From JAWLFY01 sp964462125 (GTDB lineage: Bacteria > Planctomycetota > Planctomycetia > Pirellulales > Pirellulaceae): a DNA stretch of 9,735 nucleotides. The translations under genes and the position numbers were made by a program. Below, piece after piece: positions 1-6,173 of the stretch. Under the pieces are notes generated by a model. The model saw only the letters and a program-made list of their open reading frames with translations. It was not told the DNA's origin and did not search any database. The stretch's first letter is position 1. Every line of letters starts with the position of its first letter. Where the stretch lies: the NCBI GenBank assembly GCA_964462125.1, contig CAYWXT010000215.1, positions 1 through 9,735 of the forward strand, read 5' to 3'.

Positions 1-1692
1 GCCAGTCCACAGCGACGTGTCCACCGAACGCTGCGCCGCGGGATGGCGTTGGTCGTGGTGATGGTGACCGTGATTTTGGTCGCGCTGGCGGCGTACGGGT
101 TCAACTTTCAAATGACACAGGCTTATCGCGCCAGCCGCATGCAGACCGATCGGGCTCAGGCACGGCTGGCGGCGATGAGTGGCATCGATTCGATGCTTTT
201 GCACATCGAAATGCCCCGCGCCGCGCGAGATCGTTTGATACGAGATCGACCGACCGACGGAGGCAGGAATCCGTTCCATCAAGTGCTCGAGGGCGGCTCG
301 GAGCGGTCGAGCGGAGAGGATTCCCCGGGTTGGTCGTTTGCGGTGATCTCGCCATCGACCCCGGCTATGTCGGGGGACGAGATCTTGAGCGGCGATGGGG
401 CAGCGGTCAGCTGGCGTTTCGGCTGGGAAAACGAGTCAGCCAAGTTGAACGTGGCGATGTTGCGTCGGATGGAGAGTCAGGTTCCCGGCCACGCGCGGCG
501 AGCCCTGTTGAACCTTCCCGGGGCGACGCCAGCGCAGGCCGACGCATTCCTGCGAGCCCAGGGAATCGCCTCGGCAGGCGGGTCGGAATCAGGCCGGCGC
601 GCTGCCGCTATCGGTGCTGCCTCATCCAGCGGTTCAGCCTCGCGTGGTCAAGCTGGCCAAGCAGGCTCGCCCCACCAGTTCGCCCGCCAGTGGACCGGCG
701 GCGATTGGGACCACAACTATCGGCTCGATCCACTTGAACAAGGGCTGTGGGATCGTTCGGCGGAGCAGGCGGAGGGCGAATCAAGCGGGCCGCCCGTGGC
801 TTGGCGGGATTACTTGACGTTCCACAGTGGCCAACGGAACGAGAATCGGCTGGGGCAACCACGGATTTTTCTCAACAGCAACGATCTGGTCACCCTGCAC
901 CGCGACCTACGGGCGATCTGGCCGGAGCCCTGGGCCGACTTCGTAATCCTGGCCCGGCAGTACGGTCTCAGGTCCTCCTCCTCCTCGGTGGACGACGGCA
1001 ATGAGGATGCACCACCACTCGATTTGACCAAGCCGGCGACAGAAAACATCAGCAACCCGCTGGATTTGATCGGTGCTCGGGTGCGAATCGAGTCATCCGA
1101 GGAGGATCCGATTTGGCAAAGCAGCCCCTTTCGTGATGCAGCAACGGAGCCGGGTGATTATCTTGAAAAGCTGGTCGATGACGTCACGACCGATCCCAAC
1201 GAATTGCTGGAGGGCCAGGTCGATGTCAACACGGCGCCGCGCGAGGTATTGCTGGGCATTCCCGGCGTGAGCACCGAGTTGGCCGATCGGATCGTGCAGG
1301 CCCGCAACTCCCCGCCTCCCTTGGCGGGCTCACGCGCCACGGTGGCTTGGTTGTTGCGCGAGGAGGTGATCGATCGGCCGACGCTCCGCGAGTGGTGGCC
1401 CTGGATCACCGTCGGCGGGGACTGCGTCAGCGCCCAGGTGGTGGGTTATCGTGACGGGCTCAGCCCGGTATTTCGTTGCACGGTCGTGTTGGACGGACGG
1501 GCGAAGCTGGCGGTCGTCCGCGATTTTCGCGAGTGGCAAAGCTGGGGCCGCGGATTTGACATCGACCAATTCCGTTCGACGACGCCCCCTTCCGCGACGA
1601 CCCCTTCCGCAACGCCTCCTTCCGCAACGCCTCCTTCCGCAACGCCTCCTTCCGCAACGACGTCTCCCGCGACCGACGATACGACCTTCTGA
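1..1692 (+). CDS. gspK: GspK-like minor pseudopilin of the type II secretion system (5' end outside window)
   Basis: GspK is a large minor pseudopilin that caps the tip of the T2SS pseudopilus. The frame is open from base 1, and the first ATG is at 43, so the true start is probably upstream. An RRG|MALVVVMV sequence around codons 13-22 looks like a prepilin peptidase site followed by the hydrophobic pilin helix. Position 5 of the mature form is Val, not Glu, as is usual for GspK. Numbering from the ATG at 43, the helix covers about residues 2-20. A GspK-type segment ENESAKLNVAMLRRM lies at 129-143, a LNSNDLVTLHRDLRAIWPE stretch at 277-295, and a helix-hairpin-helix block at 392-420 (GQVDVNTAPREVLLGIPG, then TELADRIVQAR). 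At 549 or more residues it is longer than the roughly 320 usual for GspK, because of low-complexity linkers (about 175-215, 310-335) and a Pro/Ser/Ala/Thr repeat tail. The next gene begins just after its TGA. I am confident of the family, less so of the start. Confidence 0.88.
   Translation, partial: ASPQRRVHRTLRRGMALVVVMVTVILVALAAYGFNFQMTQAYRASRMQTDRAQARLAAMSGIDSMLLHIEMPRAARDRLIRDRPTDGGRNPFHQVLEGGSERSSGEDSPGWSFAVISPSTPAMSGDEILSGDGAAVSWRFGWENESAKLNVAMLRRMESQVPGHARRALLNLPGATPAQADAFLRAQGIASAGGSESGRRAAAIGAASSSGSASRGQAGQAGSPHQFARQWTGGDWDHNYRLDPLEQGLWDRSAEQAEGESSGPPVAWRDYLTFHSGQRNENRLGQPRIFLNSNDLVTLHRDLRAIWPEPWADFVILARQYGLRSSSSSVDDGNEDAPPLDLTKPATENISNPLDLIGARVRIESSEEDPIWQSSPFRDAATEPGDYLEKLVDDVTTDPNELLEGQVDVNTAPREVLLGIPGVSTELADRIVQARNSPPPLAGSRATVAWLLREEVIDRPTLREWWPWITVGGDCVSAQVVGYRDGLSPVFRCTVVLDGRAKLAVVRDFREWQSWGRGFDIDQFRSTTPPSATTPSATPPSATPPSATPPSATTSPATDDTTF
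1585..1659 (+). repeat. 15-bp tandem repeat coding for PPSAT units at the GspK C terminus
   Basis: The core TCCGC recurs at 1591, 1606, 1621, 1636 and 1651, an exact 15-base period. Five units encode PPSAT, TPSAT, PPSAT, PPSAT, PPSAT, followed by a degenerate TSPAT. The last three full units are almost identical at DNA level (cctccttccgcaacg). The tract sits entirely in frame at the end of gspK, after the folded domain, and probably forms a flexible extension. Because the unit is a multiple of three, copy number could change without breaking the gene. Confidence 0.9.
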
Positions 1693-1696
1693 GGAG
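1691..1696 (+). promoter_or_regulatory. Ribosome binding site GAGGAG for the GspL-like gene
   Basis: GAGGAG starts inside the TGA stop codon of gspK. It lies 10 bases before the ATG at 1707 but only one base before the TTG at 1698, which is too close for ribosome use. This spacing decides the start in favour of 1707 and suggests translational coupling to gspK. Confidence 0.6.
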
Positions 1697-1706
1697 TTTG
1701 AGTTCG

Positions 1707-3278
1707 ATGCAGCTACCGGCCGCCCTGCGACGCGTCGGGGAGATTCGCCCGCGCCGTTCCCGCTCCGGTCGTGGCCCGCTCGTGGTCGTTTCGTGGGACC
1801 AGCAGCAGATTGATTTTTTGGTCGTCACCCGCCGCAGCGATTCGCTGCGGGTCCTTCGTCGCGGCCGGATCGAGCGAGGCGAGGACCAGCGGCCACTCGA
1901 ACAATTGGCGGAGCACTTGCGCTCCAGCGACCACAAAGGCCAGCGTCTGGTGCTGCTGTTGCCACGGTCAGAACTGGATTTGGCTGCGGTCGAGGTACCG
2001 TCAGCCAATGACGACGAATTGCCCGCCCTGGTGCAGATGGAAGTGGACCAGAGCGTCGGCGAGAGCGACCGCGGGGTGGTCGTCGATTACGTTCGCGCCG
2101 CTCCCTCGGTGTCGCCGTCCGACAATGCGGAGGAGGAATCACCGGTTTCCCGCGTGATCGCCTACTGGATGTTCGAGGAGGACCGGGATCGTGTGCGCGG
2201 CGAGGCCCAGCAGGCGGGATTTCACTTGGAGGCGATTTCGGCGCGGCAGCTCGGCCCGCTGGCGGTGTTGCAATCCCAGCAGGTTCTCCGCGGCCCGCTG
2301 ACGGTCGTGATTGCCTTCTATGCGGGAGAGATTGAATTCACGTTTTTTCGCGGCGCGGCGGTTCTGTTTCTGCGCTCGGTACGGGTAGCGAATCAGGCGG
2401 TTGAGTCCCTGGCGGACCAAATTCAAACCGAGGTTCGACGGACGGCTTCGTTGACCAGTGTCGGCGGCCTTGGGGAGGAAATCGAGTTGGTACTGCTGGC
2501 CCGCGGCGATGTCGGGCCGGAGGGCGGAGAGCTGGCTCGGGAGCAACTGGCAGAAACCTTGTCGGCTCGCGTGATCGGCTCTCAAGGCCCAGTTCGTTCC
2601 GACGCGTTCGACGAAGACCCGGTGTTGTGGGGAGCCGCATCCGATTACCTGCTTGGTCAATTGCCGGTCAACATGCTGGCGCCGAAGAAGTCTCCCGTTC
2701 CCCCCAACCCGCTCTACCGCTGGGCTGGCATCGCGGCCGCCGCGGTGGCGGCCGTCGTGGTCGCCGGCTATGTCCTGGTGGCTGAGGTGAGGGATTTGGA
2801 GTCGGAGGTGAGCCAGCGACAATCCGACGTGGAGGAGGCCACGCAGATGACGGCCAAGATTCAGGAAAAAGCGGATGAAGCTCGATTCGTCCGCAGCTGG
2901 TTGTCCGACCAGGTCGATTGGCTTGAGCAGCTGCGACGGATGTCTGACGAATTTCCCGACGGCCAGTCCGCCAATGTCCGTCGGCTTTCGGCGACCGCCG
3001 GGGAGACCGGTGGCAGGTTCGAACTGTCGGTCCAGATCAAGAATCCCGAGCTGGTCGCCCGCATGGAAGATCGGCTTCGCGATGCCGGCTTCCAGGTCTC
3101 CAGTGGCCAGATCAGTGAGCAGACCGGTGGCGGCGAATACGCTTGGCAATTCGACACGCAGATCGGTTTCCGGCAAACACCGCTGGAGGAGAAAGAGGAT
3201 AGCGAGTCATTCGTTTCACGTGCCGAAGGCCCAGCGACACGTTCCGATGATGCCGCGCCGACGGGAGAGACTCCATGA
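1707..3278 (+). CDS. gspL: GspL/PilM-PilN-like inner-membrane platform protein
   Basis: GspL joins the T2SS ATPase GspE to the inner membrane and pairs with GspM. This 523-residue protein has the matching layout. A cytoplasmic part of about 325 residues is consistent with the actin-like PilM/GspL fold (early strand GPLVVVSWDQQQIDFLVV at about 24-41; later strands LTVVIAFYAGEIEFTFF at about 198-214 and IELVLLARGD at about 259-268). One membrane helix follows (about 338-359, rich in Ala/Val), then a coiled coil (about 362-395), and a periplasmic PilN-like domain (about 405-487) ending near YAWQFDTQIGF. The tail is acidic and disordered. I chose ATG 1707 from the ribosome binding site; a TTG at 1698 would add three residues. 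It follows gspK and overlaps the next start by ATGA, which is the canonical K-L-M order. Sequence similarity to GspL by eye is weak, so the call rests on layout plus context. It could equally be named a PilM-PilN fusion. Confidence 0.75.
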   Translation: MQLPAALRRVGEIRPRRSRSGRGPLVVVSWDQQQIDFLVVTRRSDSLRVLRRGRIERGEDQRPLEQLAEHLRSSDHKGQRLVLLLPRSELDLAAVEVPSANDDELPALVQMEVDQSVGESDRGVVVDYVRAAPSVSPSDNAEEESPVSRVIAYWMFEEDRDRVRGEAQQAGFHLEAISARQLGPLAVLQSQQVLRGPLTVVIAFYAGEIEFTFFRGAAVLFLRSVRVANQAVESLADQIQTEVRRTASLTSVGGLGEEIELVLLARGDVGPEGGELAREQLAETLSARVIGSQGPVRSDAFDEDPVLWGAASDYLLGQLPVNMLAPKKSPVPPNPLYRWAGIAAAAVAAVVVAGYVLVAEVRDLESEVSQRQSDVEEATQMTAKIQEKADEARFVRSWLSDQVDWLEQLRRMSDEFPDGQSANVRRLSATAGETGGRFELSVQIKNPELVARMEDRLRDAGFQVSSGQISEQTGGGEYAWQFDTQIGFRQTPLEEKEDSESFVSRAEGPATRSDDAAPTGETP

Positions 3279-4249
3279 ACCGCCGGACCGCCATCCTGAT
3301 GATCGCCGCGGCCGCGATCGGTTTGTTGTATGTCATCGATGCTGGCTACCGGTCATGGGTGGAAGAGCCAACGCAGCAGCTGGAGGCACAACTTTCGGCG
3401 GCCGAGGACGAGCTCGCCGAGCTGAACGCGGAGCAGGTTGCGGGGCGCCGCTTGACCGGACAGTTGGACGACTACGCCGCCCGCGCCCTTCCTTATGACC
3501 CCAATCTCGCCCGCTCCCACTATCGCGAATGGTTGTTGCAACGGGTCGAGCGGTTCGAGATGAAGTCCGCTTCGGTGAATGCCGAGTCGCCGCGGCCGGT
3601 GGAGCTTCGCGGGCGGCTGGATCGCGGGGAGCAGCGGCGGGTCGGTCATACCCTTCGATTGACCCTCCGAGCGCGAACGACCCTCCCACGCCTGGTCGAC
3701 TTCCTGCATGACTTTCAGAGTTCAGCCCAGTTGCACAAAGTCCTCAGCTTTTCACTGAACCCGCTCGGCAACGGCAGCGAGTTGGACCTGACCATGGTCA
3801 TCGAAGCACTCTCGTTGGAAGCTGCTGAGCGATCCGATTCGCTTTCCGATTGGGTGCATGCCGGTGAGTCCCATACGCCGCGGAGCGGTTACGCGGCACT
3901 GGTACAGCGAAACATCTTCGCCCGCGGCTTCTCCCAGTCGCTGGCCGAGGTCCGATTGAGAGCGATTACCCGCAACCGCGACGGAACTCAAGAGGCTTGG
4001 TTCGCCGTGGGGTCTCCGCCAGAGACACAGACGGTGGCGGTCGGCCAATCACTGGAACTTCCGTTGCATTCGGTCGAGGTCGAACAGGTCGAGGCCGAAC
4101 GGGTCGAGATTCATGTCAACGGTTTGCCCGTTTGGGTCGAACTCGGACAGACGTTGGGGCAGGTTCTCGATCCCAACGGTACCATCGAGAGAGACAAACG
4201 GGACACCGAATTCACTGACGAAAGTTCGACGGAGAGCAGCGAAGGATGA
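3275..4249 (+). CDS. GspM/PilO-like protein with a C-terminal GspC/PilP-like domain (apparent fusion)
   Basis: This 324-residue protein sits where gspM is expected, right after the GspL-like gene (ATGA overlap; GGAG at 3264-3267, 7 bases before the ATG). Residues 1-5 are polar and basic, 6-22 form one membrane helix, and 28-60 are a likely coiled coil. Residues about 80-182 fit a PilO/GspM ferredoxin-like domain, for example VGHTLRLTLRARTTLPRLVD followed by LHDFQ and a LDLTMVIEAL strand. A second unit starts at QRNIFARG (211-218) and runs to about 292 with short strands: VRLRAITRNRDG, EAWFAVG, TVAVGQSLEL, VEIHVNGLPVWVELGQTL. This pattern resembles the homology region of GspC or the beta domain of PilP, which contacts the secretin N0 domain. 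No separate gspC or gspN is seen nearby. The 30-residue end is acidic. Membrane and PilO parts are fairly sure; the GspC-like identity is inferred from strand pattern and the RNIF-type entry. Confidence 0.72.
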   Translation: MNRRTAILMIAAAAIGLLYVIDAGYRSWVEEPTQQLEAQLSAAEDELAELNAEQVAGRRLTGQLDDYAARALPYDPNLARSHYREWLLQRVERFEMKSASVNAESPRPVELRGRLDRGEQRRVGHTLRLTLRARTTLPRLVDFLHDFQSSAQLHKVLSFSLNPLGNGSELDLTMVIEALSLEAAERSDSLSDWVHAGESHTPRSGYAALVQRNIFARGFSQSLAEVRLRAITRNRDGTQEAWFAVGSPPETQTVAVGQSLELPLHSVEVEQVEAERVEIHVNGLPVWVELGQTLGQVLDPNGTIERDKRDTEFTDESSTESSEG

Positions 4250-4995
4250 ACCAGCGATACATTACCCTCCGGTCGCGTGTCGTGATGCTGATTGCAGCGG
4301 TCGCGTTTCTTGATGGCGGCGCCTCGGTCGCCTGGGGCCAACTTTTCGGCGAGCGGACAACAGGTCAGCCGCTGCAAAGTCAGCGAGCCCGGACGCAACG
4401 GGGGCAAACACCGACCCCCCCCCGAGCTCAGACTCCGACGAACCCGGCTGCGAGTGATCTGGAGACCGATGCGGTAGGGACGCTGCAGGGAGATGAACGT
4501 TTTTTACGTGAGAACCGAAATCGTGACGCCTTCGTCGGTTCGGACCGCCGAAGCACGAACGGGTTTATAGGAAGCCAGCAGGCTCTCGGGTCCGGACGGG
4601 TACGTCAGGCGGTGGAGGATCTTCCGGACACGACCGATGATGCGTCGCGGATCAACCAGCCGTTGCCGCCGCTTCCCGACGGCGCGATGCAATATCCACG
4701 GCTGGAGTTGGGGGACGATTTCCCGAGTCTGACCGCGAGCGATGGTGCGGCTGATGACGCCACCGAAGGGTCGTCACCGGTCCCCGATACCGAGTTGCAA
4801 CAACGGCTGGAAAAACACGTCAATGGCTCGATTCAGATCCTCCGCCAAGGTGATCTCGCGATCCTGCAAGGGACCGTCGAGAGCCGCGACGAGGCCGAAC
4901 GGTTGAAGCTGTTGGTCTCCTTTGAACCGCGAATCTACCGCATTGAGGATCGGCTCGAGCTCGCTGGCGCCACCTCTCCCTTGCCATCACCCTAG
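4246..4995 (+). CDS. Exported protein with C-terminal BON-like domain, last gene of the secretion operon
   Basis: The 249-residue product begins with a Sec-type signal (basic start, hydrophobic stretch at about 12-23, likely cleavage near residue 31 after ASVAWG). Then comes a Gln/Pro/Thr-rich linker (about 38-70), a motif block at 85-112 with FLRENR, DAFVGSD and NGFIGSQQA, another Pro/Asp-rich linker, and a BON-like alpha-beta domain at about 182-239 (LQQRLEKHVNGSIQILRQGD, then LAILQGTVESRDEAERLKLL and IYRIEDRLEL). BON domains are small periplasmic or membrane-binding modules related in fold to secretin ring domains. The gene overlaps the previous one by ATGA, with GGAG at 4231-4234, and takes the place gspN would have, but I see no GspN similarity. 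Function is unknown; a periplasmic accessory of the secretion machine is my inference from the operon. A nine-C run lies in the first linker. Its stop overlaps the convergent lipoprotein gene. Confidence 0.8.
   Translation: MNQRYITLRSRVVMLIAAVAFLDGGASVAWGQLFGERTTGQPLQSQRARTQRGQTPTPPRAQTPTNPAASDLETDAVGTLQGDERFLRENRNRDAFVGSDRRSTNGFIGSQQALGSGRVRQAVEDLPDTTDDASRINQPLPPLPDGAMQYPRLELGDDFPSLTASDGAADDATEGSSPVPDTELQQRLEKHVNGSIQILRQGDLAILQGTVESRDEAERLKLLVSFEPRIYRIEDRLELAGATSPLPSP
4415..4423 (+). repeat. C9 homopolymer inside the BON-protein gene
   Basis: Nine consecutive C bases encode part of the Thr-Pro-Pro-Arg linker. Loss of one C would lead to the TAG at 4475-4477, and gain of one C to the TGA at 4455-4457. 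Either slip would remove the motif block and the BON-like domain. Confidence 0.9.
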
Positions 4996-6173
4996 TACAA
5001 CGCGTCGCCCGCGCCGGAGGGCGATGCGATGGGGATCGCACCATCGGTGTGGTCAGCTTGCGGATTTTGGTAGGGCCGTGCCGTTTTCTCTGGCGGCGTT
5101 AGCCAGCCGGCGGGACGGTTCAAGATTCCCGCGGACCCTTCGGGGATTTCGTCGGGGGTGCCCATTTGGCGGAAGGTATGTCGGCGGCGTGGGGGCGCCC
5201 CGGAGTACCCACGCCGCGAGGTTGCTGCCTCGTGGTTTCCTTCCGCGCCGCCCAGTTCCTCGGCCGGTTCCTTGCTCTCTTCCTCTGCCGTGCTCTGGGA
5301 GCGGTCCAAATCGGTTCGCGATGGCGGACTCGATGCCGAGCGCAACGGGGCGGAAGAACTTGGCGCTCTTCCTTTTAAATGCCGTTGAAAATTGGGGGGC
5401 AGGTCGATCGTCATCGATGGCTCGCGTCGGAGTCCAGCGCGTCGGGGGCCAGTGGCTGCGCCGGCGCGGACCGCGCCGGGGTCCTGGGGCGAGCCCGGAT
5501 CCTCGAGGTGACCTGCCAGGGCCGGTCGTTCGTTTTCAGGAAGGGTGGTGCTGGTGGAATGCCCGGAGGCCTGCCGGACGCCGGTGCCGGGCAACGGTTC
5601 CGCCTCGGGCCTGCCCTGGTCGTCGCGTGGTTGGATGTACTTTCCCACTCCCGGCAGCAACTTCGTCATCGGTTTGGAGATCACGACGCCTCCGCTTCGC
5701 CCCTCGAAGCGCGCGATCAGACTGAGCCGCCGATTGGGCCCACCGATTTCGTCCCAGGGGAGCCAGACACTGTAAGAGGGCCCCATATCGGTGTGACTCA
5801 TGTGCTCTGAAAACTGATCGGCGGTGAACACGTATTTTTTTTCCGGCCGGGTCGCATCGTACGACACGTCGTCGCCGTCAAACGCGTAGACGACCAGTCC
5901 ACCGTCGACGGTGACCGGCTTCGGTTCGTCGCCGCGGTAGAAGTAGACTCGGCCGCCGAATCCCCGGATGCCTGGCTTTTGCGGTTGGTGCAACACCGTA
6001 TCGGACCAGATCACCATCATCCGATCGGGAACCGCATCTGCTTGATCGCGCGCGAACGGATTCAGCTTCAGGGGTTGGTAATCGGGGACAAATTGGCATC
6101 CCACCAGGGTGAGCAACAGTCCGGCCGTGGCCAGTACCGCGCACCGACAATCGCGTGAGTCCGATTTCCTCAT
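4992..6173 (-). CDS. Secretin-coupled lipoprotein of unnamed (probably planctomycete) family
   Basis: This 393-residue protein has a lipoprotein signal: basic start, hydrophobic core 12-24, lipobox LVGC with the lipid-bearing Cys at 26, followed by Gln, which under the +2 rule favours the outer membrane. A folded, aromatic and glycine-rich domain spans about 48-175, with key blocks VPDRMMVIWSDTVL, GFGGRVYFYRGDE, VDGGLVVYAFDGDD, GPSYSVWLPWDEIGG and LSLIARFEG. I do not know a named domain for it. Residues about 176-393 are Pro/Ser/Arg/Glu-rich and look disordered. The start is supported by GAGGAG (6186-6181) 7 bases upstream and by the ATGA overlap with the secretin stop, so it is very likely co-translated with gspD. 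This placement suggests an outer-membrane accessory of the secretin, perhaps pilotin-like, but it is much larger than known pilotins (about 110-180 residues). An A8 run (minus strand, 5842-5835) lies in the Glu-Lys-Lys codons. Confidence 0.82.
   Translation of the reverse strand: MRKSDSRDCRCAVLATAGLLLTLVGCQFVPDYQPLKLNPFARDQADAVPDRMMVIWSDTVLHQPQKPGIRGFGGRVYFYRGDEPKPVTVDGGLVVYAFDGDDVSYDATRPEKKYVFTADQFSEHMSHTDMGPSYSVWLPWDEIGGPNRRLSLIARFEGRSGGVVISKPMTKLLPGVGKYIQPRDDQGRPEAEPLPGTGVRQASGHSTSTTLPENERPALAGHLEDPGSPQDPGAVRAGAATGPRRAGLRREPSMTIDLPPNFQRHLKGRAPSSSAPLRSASSPPSRTDLDRSQSTAEEESKEPAEELGGAEGNHEAATSRRGYSGAPPRRRHTFRQMGTPDEIPEGSAGILNRPAGWLTPPEKTARPYQNPQADHTDGAIPIASPSGAGDALY
5001..5028. terminator. 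Hairpin just past the convergent stop codons, possible factor-assisted or bidirectional terminator
   Basis: CGCGTCGCCC (5001-5010) pairs with GGGCGATGCG (5019-5028), giving ten base pairs with one G-T wobble and an 8-base loop. It begins 5 bases after the stop of the plus-strand operon, where a terminator would be needed, yet lies inside the last codons of the minus-strand lipoprotein gene. No T-run follows on either strand, so it is not a classic intrinsic terminator. It may stabilise the mRNA end, or the match may reflect high GC content. Confidence 0.35.

Noticed and set aside
1698..1706. TTG at 1698 as start of the GspL-like protein
   Set aside because: Only one base separates it from GAGGAG; the ATG at 1707 has workable spacing.
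2139..3176. 345-codon open frame on the minus strand opposite the GspL-like gene
   Set aside because: It is antisense to a well-supported gene, its product is Arg/His/Leu-rich with no recognisable domain, and long mirror frames are expected at this GC content.
5026..5039. Second hairpin GCGAT-GGGG-ATCGC after the junction
   Set aside because: Only five base pairs, overlaps the stronger 10-bp hairpin, and short palindromes of this kind are frequent in this GC-rich sequence.
4922..5725. 267-codon plus-strand frame crossing the convergent junction
   Set aside because: It starts inside the BON gene in another frame and runs antisense to the lipoprotein tail; the product is Arg/Pro/Ser-rich low complexity with no ribosome binding site that stands out.
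5835..5842. A8 run on the minus strand forming an A-AAA-AAA slippery site in the lipoprotein gene
   Set aside because: The frame and run fit a -1 slippage site, but I see no stimulatory structure or meaningful alternative product, and the run is explained by Glu-Lys-Lys codons.
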